Shown here in pieces: positions 36,414 to 44,859 of a DNA stretch of 64,000 nt. The position numbers were made by a program, and so were the translations under genes. Source of the DNA: Dyadobacter sp. CY356 (lineage in GTDB: Bacteria; Bacteroidota; Bacteroidia; Cytophagales; Spirosomataceae). Positions within the stretch are counted from its first letter, which is position 1, and each line of letters begins with the position of its first letter. The DNA lies in assembly GCF_021440195.1 (NCBI RefSeq), contig NZ_JAJTSZ010000003.1:310001-374000 (forward strand). The letters are read 5' to 3'. Under the pieces are notes generated by a model that had not been told where the DNA came from, searched no databases, and was given only the letters and a program-made list of their open reading frames with translations.

Positions 36414-37189
36414 TACCTGGTAATATTTACGATAAGTAAAGCAAGGTTTAGCGCAATCAGAACAGGTTGAAGAATGACGAGTTTTCGTGACAGTTTTACA
36501 GAACGAATTCCTTCCTTTGAGGGTGGGATGTAAATAATGTCGTTATCGAAGATTAAAAGATTCATAATTACAGGATCTCCAAGCTGTTGAAAATCATATT
36601 CAATTATTTTCTGCTCTTTTCCATCGCCACGAATAATCTGAATTGTATTTCCAGCTTCATTGTATTTTATACCACCCGCTTTTGCCAAAACTTCGCCTAG
36701 CGATTGCGTCTCTTTATCCAACGTTACAAGGCCCTGAATGGTGCAGGCACCCAATACTTTTACTTGTAAATTTGTTATTTCAACTTCAAAAATAGGATCA
36801 CGGACAATGTCTTTATATAAAAAGGTCAGTGAGTCTGAAAGCTGAGATCGGTTTAAACCTGAAACATGAAATTTTCCAATTTCGGGCAAAGTTATATTTC
36901 CCTCAGGATTAACCTGAACCCGGTAACCATTTTCAGAAAATGATTGTCCATTTTGGATTTTGTCTGGTTCAGGAAATAAACGGGACGTCCAGTTTAGGTT
37001 TTGAATCAACAATTTGTTGCCGGGCTTAATCAAATAAGCACCTGTACTTTTTTGTACAGGTGCCGTTATAATATTTTCAAAAATTATTGAAGGCGACTTT
37101 TTTTGTGACGTGCAGCCGAATAATGATAGCAACATTGCTACACAGGAGATGATCCGTGAAATCATATTATAAAAATTGCTCGGAGGCAT
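36413..37189 (-). CDS. Wza-like polysaccharide export lipoprotein
   Basis: A 258-residue protein. The signal peptide ends MLLSLFGCTSQKK, a lipobox, so it is an outer-membrane lipoprotein. GAYLIKPGNKLLIQNL starts the Poly_export (PES) domain, GNITLPEIGKFHVSGLNRSQL is its core, and a SLBB domain follows (VKVLGACTIQGLVTLDKETQ). A C-terminal hydrophobic helix (VILQPVLIALNLALLIVNI) may form the translocon's helical barrel or an anchor. The start is either the ATG at 37189 or the one at 37165. ACACACACTAT lies next to the first. Confidence 0.9.
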   Translation of the reverse strand: MPPSNFYNMISRIISCVAMLLSLFGCTSQKKSPSIIFENIITAPVQKSTGAYLIKPGNKLLIQNLNWTSRLFPEPDKIQNGQSFSENGYRVQVNPEGNITLPEIGKFHVSGLNRSQLSDSLTFLYKDIVRDPIFEVEITNLQVKVLGACTIQGLVTLDKETQSLGEVLAKAGGIKYNEAGNTIQIIRGDGKEQKIIEYDFQQLGDPVIMNLLIFDNDIIYIPPSKEGIRSVKLSRKLVILQPVLIALNLALLIVNITR

Positions 37190-37213
37190 TATAGTGTGTG
37201 TATTCTTTTAATT

Positions 37214-38320
37214 TTATTCGCCGAAATGAACCTGAACTTTTTTCAAAGCTGATCCAATCACCTGGTGCATATCATAATACCGATATTCTGCCAGTCTGCC
37301 GCCAAAAATTACATTGGCTTCGTTTTTGGCCAATTCTTTATACTTGCTGAAAACCTCAGTGTTTTTATCGTCATTCACAGGATAATAAGGTTCTGAACCA
37401 ACAGTCCATTCTGATGGATACTCATGCGTGATCACCGTTTTAGGCTGAGTACCAAATTCAAAATGTTTGTGTTCGATGATCCTCGTAAAAGGTGTTTCAG
37501 CATCTGTGTAATTAATTACAGCATTTCCCTGATAATTTTCCTGATCCAGCAATTGATTATCAAAACGCAAACTACGGTATTCGAGTGAGCCGTGGCTGAA
37601 ACCGAAATATTCATCGATCTGGCCTGTGTAAATTACTGTTTCTGCTAGCGAGGTCAATTCTTCACGGTTCTGGAAAAAGTCAGTGTCCAGTCTTACTTCA
37701 ATTCCTTCCAGTAATCCTTCGGTCAACTTATTGTATCCACCAATTGGAATTCCCTGATACTTGTCGTTGAAATAATTATTATCATAAGTAAACCGGACAG
37801 GTAATCTTTTAATAATGAAATCAGGAAGTTCAGTAGCTTTTCTTCCCCATTGTTTCTCTGTATAACCTTTGATCAGCTTTTGATAAATATCAACGCCAAC
37901 CAAAGAAATGGCTTGTTCTTCCAGATTTTTTGGGTCAGTAATTCCTGCTTCCTTAACCTGCTCCTGAATTTTTGCCTTTGCTTCTGCCGGTGTACGAACC
38001 TTCCACAACTGGTAAAAGGTGTTCATATTAAAAGGAAGATTGTAAAGTTCTCCGTAGTAATTTGCAACCGGTGAATTGGTGTAGCGGTTAAATTCCACAA
38101 AAGAATTTACGTAATCCCAGATGTCCTTATCGTTTGTATGGAAAATATGTGCCCCGTATTTGTGTACGTTAATCCCCTCAATATTTTCGCAGTAAGTATT
38201 TCCACCCGTGTGCGTGCGTCGGTCTATAACCAGACATTTTTTTCCTCTTTTAGTAGCTTCATGTGCAAAAACAGAGCCCCAGAGCCCTGCACCAACTATA
38301 AGATAATCGTATTGTGCCAT
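37214..38320 (-). CDS. glf: UDP-galactopyranose mutase
   Basis: Converts UDP-galactopyranose to UDP-galactofuranose using reduced FAD. The start YDYLIVGAGLWGSVFAHEA is the FAD motif, DRRTHTGGNTYCENIEGI and YGAHIFHTNDKDIWDYVN are UGM signatures, and GRLAEYRYYDMHQVIGSAL is the C-terminal active-site region. 368 residues is the normal length. As the first gene of the locus it predicts galactofuranose in the polymer. A -7-like TAGATTTG box lies at 38396-38403 on the minus strand, without a clear -33 partner. Confidence 0.96.
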   Translation of the reverse strand: MAQYDYLIVGAGLWGSVFAHEATKRGKKCLVIDRRTHTGGNTYCENIEGINVHKYGAHIFHTNDKDIWDYVNSFVEFNRYTNSPVANYYGELYNLPFNMNTFYQLWKVRTPAEAKAKIQEQVKEAGITDPKNLEEQAISLVGVDIYQKLIKGYTEKQWGRKATELPDFIIKRLPVRFTYDNNYFNDKYQGIPIGGYNKLTEGLLEGIEVRLDTDFFQNREELTSLAETVIYTGQIDEYFGFSHGSLEYRSLRFDNQLLDQENYQGNAVINYTDAETPFTRIIEHKHFEFGTQPKTVITHEYPSEWTVGSEPYYPVNDDKNTEVFSKYKELAKNEANVIFGGRLAEYRYYDMHQVIGSALKKVQVHFGE

Positions 38321-38411
38321 GCGTAATTAATATGAGTGGTTTTTATTGAAGTGATTGTGTAATTCTTTGTTTGATATAAAAATTTAATACCAACGCAAAT
38401 CTAGTGATTTG

Positions 38412-38448
38412 AAATAAGAAAGGCTCCCATCGGGAGCCTTTCTTATTT
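38412..38448 (-). terminator. Strong terminator after ompA
   Basis: A perfect 17-bp stem, AAATAAGAAAGGCTCCC (38412-38428) with GGGAGCCTTTCTTATTT (38432-38448), and a 3-nt loop. It separates ompA from the polysaccharide locus. Confidence 0.88.
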
Positions 38449-38466
38449 ATTGAATTATTTTATTCC

Positions 38467-39921
38467 TTATGGAAGAAGTTTCAATTCTACACGACGGTTT
38501 TTCAATAGACCATCACGAGTTGAGCTTTCAGCGATTGGTTTGAATGAACCGAAGTAGTCAACGATTACTTTACTAGCATCTTTCAGACCAGCTTCGTTGA
38601 TCAGGTAGTTTTTCACTGCATCAACACGACGGCGGGATAGAGCCATATTGTAACGATCCGTTGCACGACGGTCAGCATGACCAGCTAATTGCAGACGACA
38701 TCCGTTTTTGTTCATCAACATCGCAACGTTTTTCAACATTTCCTGAGATTCAGGTTTAAGCGTGTTTTTGTCTGTATCAAACTGAACGTTCGCAAATATT
38801 TCGCTACATGCTGCACCAGTTGCAAGCGCATTTTTCACGTAAGTATCAAAGTCAAGAACACGACCGCTACCATCAACAATACTTCCAGCAGGAGAATTTG
38901 GTTCTTTATCGAAGAAGTCAGAAACGCCATCACCATCAGTATCAAGAAGTAATCTTGGATCGATATCTTTTGGACGGTTTGCTTTTGCAACTGAGTCCAT
39001 TTCTTCAAGTGTAAGAATTTTTACAGGTCTCAACAATACTTTTGGATCTGTGTAACGTAGGTGGTAATATCCTCCTTCGTCTGGCTTGTATGCCCATTTT
39101 CCATCCTCTTTCTTAACTTTAAGAGGTTTCTTGCCAAGTTTGTAAGTCAACACAACTGAACCATAACCATAGCTGTCAAGCTCTGAGTTTCCTTTGTGAG
39201 AAGTCTTTGCATCTTTGATGGAGTTAAGGTTTGGTGTTCTGTCGTAGTCACCACCCCATGTTGCATCAAGATAATCAGAGTTTGTGTAGTTCAAACGGAA
39301 ATCAAGACCAAGATCAAGACGTGAAGTTAATTCGTAGTTAACTGCAAGACCTGTTGGAATGATCCAGTCATTTTTCTTGCCAGTTTCGCGAAGTGTAACA
39401 CCGCCTGTAAGATCGTAAGCTTTGGAATCATAAAAGATTTGACCAAACCCAACGTAAGCATCAACTTTCCAACGTTTCATTTTATTAGGTCCCATCAATA
39501 AACCTTTAAGGTTTACAGTTCCCGAAAGAGAAACATCCTGATAGTTTCCTTCAAAATAGCGGTTGTAGTTACGGCGTTTCATACCGCGAAGTTTACCGAT
39601 AGATCCGTCAAGACGAGCTCCAAACAAATACGAAAGTTGTTTGTTAATCGTTAAGCCTCCTTGAAAAGTTCCTGATTCTTTGTGGCTGTCGGTTGTGGTT
39701 TTGTTAACAGGCCAGAAATCGTATTCTCTCAAATCACCGAAAAACATCGATGGACCGCCATGGATAGCAACCGACCATGTGTTAAGTTTGTAAGGACCGT
39801 CGTACGTAGCTTTTGGATTGTAATCCGGAGAATTCGGCTGCTCCAAGGGCTGAGCTATCGAAGGCAAAGCCATCAATGACCCCAAGGCAAGCGAACAAAT
39901 CAACTGGGATACTTTTTTCAT
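38467..39921 (-). CDS. OmpA-family outer membrane protein with thrombospondin type 3-like repeat
   Basis: From the ATG at 39921, 484 residues. Signal peptide MKKVSQLICSLALGSLMA...SIAQ; an N-terminal beta-barrel-like region (about 50-270, alternating strands such as WSVAIHGGPSMFFGDLREYD). Then comes a calcium-binding type 3 repeat (DTDGDGVSDFFDKEPNSPAG) and a C-terminal OmpA peptidoglycan-binding domain with NVQFDTDKNTLKPESQEML and LAGHADRRATDRYNMALSRR. It links the outer membrane to peptidoglycan. It has its own promoter and terminator, so it is a single-gene unit, probably highly expressed. Confidence 0.93.
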   Translation of the reverse strand: MKKVSQLICSLALGSLMALPSIAQPLEQPNSPDYNPKATYDGPYKLNTWSVAIHGGPSMFFGDLREYDFWPVNKTTTDSHKESGTFQGGLTINKQLSYLFGARLDGSIGKLRGMKRRNYNRYFEGNYQDVSLSGTVNLKGLLMGPNKMKRWKVDAYVGFGQIFYDSKAYDLTGGVTLRETGKKNDWIIPTGLAVNYELTSRLDLGLDFRLNYTNSDYLDATWGGDYDRTPNLNSIKDAKTSHKGNSELDSYGYGSVVLTYKLGKKPLKVKKEDGKWAYKPDEGGYYHLRYTDPKVLLRPVKILTLEEMDSVAKANRPKDIDPRLLLDTDGDGVSDFFDKEPNSPAGSIVDGSGRVLDFDTYVKNALATGAACSEIFANVQFDTDKNTLKPESQEMLKNVAMLMNKNGCRLQLAGHADRRATDRYNMALSRRRVDAVKNYLINEAGLKDASKVIVDYFGSFKPIAESSTRDGLLKNRRVELKLLP

Positions 39922-40035
39922 ACTATTCAAGTTAGCGTTATTAAGATTAACTAGGATTGATCTTTAATAATCAATTATAATAAAAACAATATATTATTTC
40001 GTGGCCAGATAACTAATCAAAATGCCTAGTGGGCA

Positions 40036-40066
40036 CAAAATTAGGTTAACAATGTCATTTAATCAA
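40036..40066 (-). promoter_or_regulatory. ompA promoter, TTG-N20-TAATTTTG
   Basis: On the minus strand TTG (complement of 40064-40066), exactly 20 bases, then TAATTTTG (complement of 40036-40043), matching the Bacteroidota -33/-7 consensus. A transcript start near 40029 leaves a leader of about 105 bases. Confidence 0.6.
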
Positions 40067-40144
40067 CTCCTATTTATGAAATAGCTGAATTTAACTGTAA
40101 TTAAAGCAAAATCTTTGCGAAAGAAATGTTCTTTTTCCAATTTT

Positions 40145-41278
40145 TCAAAGGCGTTGCATTAATTTTTTTTCAATTCCAGCCTTCCACGCGGTAAATGTCC
40201 CTTCTATTATTTTTTCTCTTGCTGTGTTGACCAACCATAAATAAAAGGTCAGATTTTGTACACTCGCAATTTGAGCCCCCAACATTTCCTCTGACTTTAC
40301 CAGGTGACGAAGGTACGCTTTAGAATAGAATGTACTCACATAACCACCCAGATTTTTGTCAAGAGGTGACAAGTCGTCCTTCCACTTTTCATTTTTGATA
40401 TTGATTATACCTTCGGTAGTAAAAATCATGCCATTACGGGCATTACGGGTAGGCATCACACAATCGAACATATCTACACCCAGCGCAATACATTCCAGAA
40501 TATTGGCCGGTGTACCAACGCCCATCAGGTAACGTGGTTTGTCTTTTGGCAAAATATCGCAGACAACTTCTGTAAGTTCATACATAATTTCCGCTGGCTC
40601 ACCCACAGAAAGTCCGCCTATCGCATTTCCCTCACGCTCATAAGATGCAATGACCTCGGCCGATTGTTTTCTAAGATCTTTATATACACTTCCTTGCACA
40701 ATCGGGAAGAGTGTCTGACTATGATTATATAAAGGTTGTGTCTCATCAAAACGTGTACAGCACCGGCCAAGCCAGCGGTGGGTCATTTCCATCGAATTAC
40801 GCGCATAAGTAAAATCGCATGGATAAGGAGTACATTCATCAAAGGCCATTATAATATCTGCTCCGATTGTACGTTGTATATCCATCACGCCTTCTGGTGT
40901 GAAAGTGTGTATCCCACCGTCAATGTGTGACTTAAATACCACACCTTGCTCGTTGATTTTTCTCCCCGTGCCCGCCAGTGAGTAAACCTGATAGCCGCCG
41001 CTGTCTGTTAGAATAGGTCTGTCCCATCCGTTGAATCCATGCAACCCGCCAGCTTTCTGAATAATATCCAATCCAGGACGAAGATATAAGTGATACGTAT
41101 TTCCTAAAATAATCTGCGCTTTTATATCCTCCTTCAACTCCCGCTGATGTACTGCTTTCACAGTTCCGGCTGTTCCAACCGGCATAAAAATCGGCGTTTG
41201 AATTGTTCCGTGGTCTGTTTCCACTAGTCCCGCACGTGCTTTTGAGTGCTGGTCCTGGGTTTGTAAGGTAAACTTCAT
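40145..41278 (-). CDS. tgt: Queuine tRNA-ribosyltransferase (tRNA-guanine transglycosylase)
   Basis: Exchanges G34 for preQ1 in GUN-anticodon tRNAs, including the tRNA-Asn of this window. ILTDSGGYQVYSL is the signature with the catalytic region, GGLSVGEPAEIMYEL and YLMGVGTPANILECIALGVD follow, and MFDCVMPTRNARNG carries the nucleophilic aspartate. The zinc site usually made of CxCxxC-H is degenerate here: no CxCxxC block is seen between NARNGMIF and the histidine of RHLVKSEEML, a variation found in some Bacteroidota enzymes. 377 residues is normal. Confidence 0.94.
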   Translation of the reverse strand: MKFTLQTQDQHSKARAGLVETDHGTIQTPIFMPVGTAGTVKAVHQRELKEDIKAQIILGNTYHLYLRPGLDIIQKAGGLHGFNGWDRPILTDSGGYQVYSLAGTGRKINEQGVVFKSHIDGGIHTFTPEGVMDIQRTIGADIIMAFDECTPYPCDFTYARNSMEMTHRWLGRCCTRFDETQPLYNHSQTLFPIVQGSVYKDLRKQSAEVIASYEREGNAIGGLSVGEPAEIMYELTEVVCDILPKDKPRYLMGVGTPANILECIALGVDMFDCVMPTRNARNGMIFTTEGIINIKNEKWKDDLSPLDKNLGGYVSTFYSKAYLRHLVKSEEMLGAQIASVQNLTFYLWLVNTAREKIIEGTFTAWKAGIEKKLMQRL

Positions 41279-41394
41279 TAATGGTAATATGCAAGATGAT
41301 GCTGCAAAAATAGGTGGAAGGCATCTAACATTCCTGACAATGACCGTATATTTGTAAAATTACTTACGGAAAAAATTTACACACCCCCTGTATC

Positions 41395-42525
41395 GTGACG
41401 GATTCTCTACTTTATGTGCTCTGCGCATTTGTTCTGATTCAGCTGTTCTATTATCTTTTTATTTTCACGCGGCTCGCCTTTTACGGGAAGAGTACCAATT
41501 ATGAAAGTCGCCCGCCAGGGGTTACTGTCCTGGTCTGTGCCTTAAATGAGAAAGAAAACCTGATGGAACTGCTGCCACTTCTGGATGCTCAGGAATATCC
41601 TGAATTTGAAGTGATACTGCTCGACGACCGTTCTGATGATGGGAGCGAAGATTTTATGCGCGAAAATATTCATAGCTGGAAGCACATTCGATATATCCGT
41701 ATCAATGACGAGTTTTCTCACGTGACACCCAAGAAGTATGCACTGACAGTTGGGATGAAACAGGCCAGATATCCTTTGGCTCTAATGACAGATGCTGATT
41801 GTCGTCCTGATTCTCTGCACTGGATTACATCCATGACCTCACAGATCAGTGCAGAAAAAGATATTGTGATTGGATTTTCTCCATATGAAAAGTATCCGGG
41901 TTTGTTAAACTGGTTTATCCGCTGCGAAACTTTTTATACGGCCGTGCAATATCTTTCCTTCTCATTGGCAGGACTGACTTACATGGGCGTTGGCAGGAAT
42001 ATTCTTTATAAAACCGAAGTGTTTTTTGCTAATAAAGGTTTTTACAGACACCGGCATATCATGGGCGGTGACGACGATATTTTTCTGAATGAGGTGGCAA
42101 CAAGCAGTAATACTGCCATTTCCATTGACCCGGAATCTTTCGTTTATTCAAAACCAAAAACAACATGGTCGACCTGGTTGAGACAAAAGAGACGTCATTT
42201 AGCCGTAAGCCAGTTTTATCGGAAGCGAAATAAAGTAATGCTTGGCATACTTTCCTTTTCGCATATGGTCACCTGGATATTAGGATTTATTGCGCTGGCT
42301 TTTGGTGTATTGACTCATGATATTCTTTTTCTTCAGCAGCTCGGTGTTATTGTTGGTGTTCGCTGGATCGTTCAGTGGTTGCTTTTCTTTATCATTAACA
42401 GAAAGCTTGACAAAACGGTTGAGTGGTTTAGTTTTCCGTTAATGGATTTTGCTTTTTTTATTTATTATATCTTCTTCGGATTGTTTGTGATGACAAGAAG
42501 AAAACCCCGGACTACATGGAATTAA
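41395..42525 (+). CDS. Membrane-associated family 2 glycosyltransferase
   Basis: A 376-residue GT-A enzyme. One N-terminal TM segment (LLYVLCAFVLIQLFYYLFIF), then VTVLVCALNEKENLMELLPL, the DDRSDDGSED donor motif, LMTDADCRPD (DxD-like), MGGDDDIFLNEVA, and RQKRRHLAVSQFY (the Q-x-x-R-W-like block), followed by three C-terminal TM segments. The layout suits processive or lipid-linked transferases. A GTG at 41395 is the likely start; TATATTTG at 41347-41354 may be its -7 box. It overlaps rsmG by 10 bases. Confidence 0.9.
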   Translation: MTDSLLYVLCAFVLIQLFYYLFIFTRLAFYGKSTNYESRPPGVTVLVCALNEKENLMELLPLLDAQEYPEFEVILLDDRSDDGSEDFMRENIHSWKHIRYIRINDEFSHVTPKKYALTVGMKQARYPLALMTDADCRPDSLHWITSMTSQISAEKDIVIGFSPYEKYPGLLNWFIRCETFYTAVQYLSFSLAGLTYMGVGRNILYKTEVFFANKGFYRHRHIMGGDDDIFLNEVATSSNTAISIDPESFVYSKPKTTWSTWLRQKRRHLAVSQFYRKRNKVMLGILSFSHMVTWILGFIALAFGVLTHDILFLQQLGVIVGVRWIVQWLLFFIINRKLDKTVEWFSFPLMDFAFFIYYIFFGLFVMTRRKPRTTWN

Positions 42526-43136
42526 TCTTAAAATACTTCCCGGACCTTACAGATATCCAGCGTGATAAATTCACTCAGCTGGAGGCATTGTATCAGGACT
42601 GGAACTCAAAAGTCAACGTAATTTCCCGACAGGATATTGACACCTTATACGAACGACATGTGCTGCATTCATTAGGCATTGCAAAAGTGATTCAGTTCAA
42701 GTCAGGGACATCAGTGCTGGATGTGGGAACAGGCGGAGGCTTTCCTGGTATCCCGCTGGCTATTATGTTTCCGGATACACAGTTTCATCTGGTCGACAGT
42801 ATTGGAAAGAAAATAAGAGTGGTCCAGGAAATTGCTGCCGCACTTGATTTGCAAAATGTAAAAGCAGAGCAGATCAGGGCAGAAAAGCTGGAAGATACCT
42901 ATGAGTTTGTAGTTAGCCGCGCTGTGACCCGTATGGCGCCATTTGTTGGTTGGGTGCGCAAAAATATTAGCCGAAACTCATTTCATCCACTCAGGAACGG
43001 TATTTTATACCTGAAAGGTGGCGATTTGACGGAAGAACTTGGGGAACTGACAATGAAAACCCGTTCCTATGAGCTTTCCAATTATTTTAAAGAAGAATTT
43101 TTTGAAACGAAAAAGGTCGTGTATGTACCTTTGTAA
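42516..43136 (+). CDS. rsmG: 16S rRNA (guanine527-N7)-methyltransferase
   Basis: A SAM-dependent methyltransferase of 206 residues, the normal length. NVISRQDIDTLYERHVLHSL is the RsmG N-terminal signature, SVLDVGTGGGFPGIPLAIMF the SAM-binding motif I, and FVVSRAVTRMAPFVGWV the catalytic region. Acts on the 530 loop of the small subunit. It starts within the end of the glycosyltransferase gene, so the two are probably co-transcribed. Confidence 0.95.
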   Translation: MELILKYFPDLTDIQRDKFTQLEALYQDWNSKVNVISRQDIDTLYERHVLHSLGIAKVIQFKSGTSVLDVGTGGGFPGIPLAIMFPDTQFHLVDSIGKKIRVVQEIAAALDLQNVKAEQIRAEKLEDTYEFVVSRAVTRMAPFVGWVRKNISRNSFHPLRNGILYLKGGDLTEELGELTMKTRSYELSNYFKEEFFETKKVVYVPL

Positions 43137-43177
43137 GTAATTTTTGAATCGCGTAAACTTATCTAACCACAAAAAAT

Positions 43178-43459
43178 ATGAATGAGCGTTTTAGTGCCAG
43201 CGGGCTAATGAATCCATTTTTTCCTGATGAAGTATCATTTGGAGATAAAGGGGTAACTTTTACAGTTAAAAAACTTTTCAAGAGCAATGATAACTTTGTT
43301 TTCTACTCAGACATTTCCGGTGTTGAAATAGAAAATAGTATGTTCTTTGCCACTATTCGTGTTATTCCACGGATGCGTCCTGAAATAATTATCAATAATT
43401 TTTCAAAAGGAGATGCCAAGAGAGTCAAGGAGTTAATACTGGCGAAGGTTCAAAGTTGA
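43178..43459 (+). CDS. Small hypothetical protein, PH-like beta pattern
   Basis: A 93-residue protein not recognised. Short alternating beta strands (DKGVTFTVKKLFK, NFVFYSDISGVEIEN, MFFATIRVIPRM, EIIINNFSKGDAK) followed by a helix (AKRVKELILAKVQ) resemble the bacterial PH-like fold, which is inference only. It follows rsmG by 41 bases in the same direction and may be in the same transcript. Confidence 0.65.
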   Translation: MNERFSASGLMNPFFPDEVSFGDKGVTFTVKKLFKSNDNFVFYSDISGVEIENSMFFATIRVIPRMRPEIIINNFSKGDAKRVKELILAKVQS

Positions 43460-43479
43460 AAAATATTTTTAACTGAAAC

Positions 43480-43510
43480 TTGCGTCATATTAATCGTATC
43501 CCTATATTTG
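43480..43510 (+). promoter_or_regulatory. tRNA-Asn promoter, TTG-N20-TATATTTG
   Basis: TTG (43480-43482), 20 bases, then TATATTTG (43503-43510), a perfect TAnnTTTG. The tRNA begins 35 bases after the -7 box. Confidence 0.68.
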
Positions 43511-43544
43511 CACCAGAATTCAGATAAACAATCGGATTTGAAAT

Positions 43545-43618
43545 TCCTGAATAGCTCAGCCGGTTAGAGCATCTGACTGTTAATCAGAGGGTCGTTGGTT
43601 CGAGCCCAACTTCGGGAG
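43545..43618 (+). tRNA. tRNA-Asn (GUU)
   Basis: A complete cloverleaf: acceptor TCCTGAA with TTCGGGA (one U-G pair), D-arm GCTC/GAGC, anticodon arm TCTGA-CTGTTAA-TCAGA with GTT at 43579-43581, and T-arm GTTGG-TTCGAGC-CCAAC, discriminator G. CCA is not encoded. The G34 is a target of the Tgt enzyme encoded nearby. Confidence 0.96.
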
Positions 43619-43629
43619 CCTTGGTTCAG

Positions 43630-43664
43630 AAGCACTTAACGAGAAATCGTTAAGTGCTTTTTTC
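43630..43664 (+). terminator. tRNA-Asn terminator, first copy of a duplicated hairpin
   Basis: AAGCACTTAACGA (43630-43642), GAAA tetraloop, TCGTTAAGTGCTT (43647-43659), then T-run. A perfect 13-bp stem. The same 35-base block recurs at 44860-44894 with two substitutions. Confidence 0.9.
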
Positions 43665-43878
43665 GTTTATAACAGTAACTTTGTGTTTCTGCATGATAAT
43701 CTGATCCTTTGCTGCTAAGCGTTGATTTTCCAGCATCCAGTTGATTAATGTAAATCAATCAAAAATTTGAATTAACCAGCTCAAAATAATAAGAATCTTT
43801 TGAGTTTAATGTGAAAGAGTATACTGGCCCCGAGGCCTTAATATTTCAATTTAATACGTTTTTTAACTGATAACTAAT

Positions 43879-44838
43879 ATGGCAATTGCATACTGGGTAG
43901 GATCTTCCAATCATGGTCACATCGGTAACCCTCAAAATATGTTGAAAGATTTTACACAACAGAATTACTGGGCCACTGATGTGAACTTGAAAAATCGACT
44001 AAACAAAAATATTTTAGATGCCTTAAAAGCCATTAAGGTAAATGATCGGTTTGCCGTGAGCAGTTTGCGTAACAGATACCAGGATGTTGATGTTAAAGTC
44101 ATTGGTACGGTTACCAACATCGATGATGCGGAAAACGGACGACTGGGAATTGCGTGGGACGAAGATCAAACTTTGTATTCCGGTGCTATTCCGCTTGGGA
44201 CAAAAAATGAAAATTGGCACCAGGCACTTTTTAAAGTGACTACTGCTGAAAATATAACGCTGACATTTCCGGATTCTATCATCAATAAAAAAGTTGCCAG
44301 AATAACCTGGAATGATCAGGGATGGAAAAAGCCATCAGGCCTTAAAGGAAAAGCCTCATCGAATGATATGCTTGAAGGGAAATTTGGCTTTGGTCTTGAA
44401 GAATGGTTATTTGACGTGAGCAAGCTCGTGGATGGCTATCACTACGGATTTCTTGAACCGATTCGTAAGGGACAAGCAGCTCAGGCAAATAAATCATATC
44501 CTGTCTGGCTATATGCCATCAATGGCTCCACAAAAAAGCGGTACTGGATCGGTGAAATAAAAAAAACTACCGTGATCGATGATGCTGAGGCTGTTTATGT
44601 AAAGCAAAAATATCAGGAACTGGGATGGCTTAAAGAAATGGAAAAAGAAATCACTTCGGCAGGTTCTAAAGGAGATAATTTGTCTGGTTATGCGGCGTCT
44701 GACTTATTTAATATTAAATTCAAACCGCAGGATCTGGTTGTAAATGAAGACGTGATCGAGCTTTCTGATGCTCATCCGGCCAATAAAGTTACAAAATATG
44801 CTTTTGCCAATTTTACGGAGGCGTTTATCGTTGAATAG
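43879..44838 (+). CDS. Unrecognised protein with EVE/PUA-like N-terminal domain
   Basis: A 319-residue protein. The first ~120 residues contain AIKVNDRFAVSSLRNRY and VKVIGTVTNIDDAENGRLGI followed by AWDEDQ, a pattern like PUA/EVE folds that bind modified bases (start with a charged GDR-like turn, then IGTV and V-x-W). The second half starts with GFGLEEWLFDVSKLVDGYHY, GFLEPI, then YPVWLYAINGSTKKRYWIGE and a C-terminal LFNIKFKPQDL. No catalytic motif is seen. It sits alone between two copies of the same terminator, next to tRNA-Asn, which suggests acquired DNA. A role in restriction or defence is inference. Confidence 0.75.
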   Translation: MAIAYWVGSSNHGHIGNPQNMLKDFTQQNYWATDVNLKNRLNKNILDALKAIKVNDRFAVSSLRNRYQDVDVKVIGTVTNIDDAENGRLGIAWDEDQTLYSGAIPLGTKNENWHQALFKVTTAENITLTFPDSIINKKVARITWNDQGWKKPSGLKGKASSNDMLEGKFGFGLEEWLFDVSKLVDGYHYGFLEPIRKGQAAQANKSYPVWLYAINGSTKKRYWIGEIKKTTVIDDAEAVYVKQKYQELGWLKEMEKEITSAGSKGDNLSGYAASDLFNIKFKPQDLVVNEDVIELSDAHPANKVTKYAFANFTEAFIVE

Positions 44839-44859
44839 TGAATCTTTTATCATGATTTA

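Noticed and set aside
20626..38320. Prophage or integrated plasmid
   Set aside because: All genes are polysaccharide synthesis or export functions; there are no integrase, structural or replication genes.
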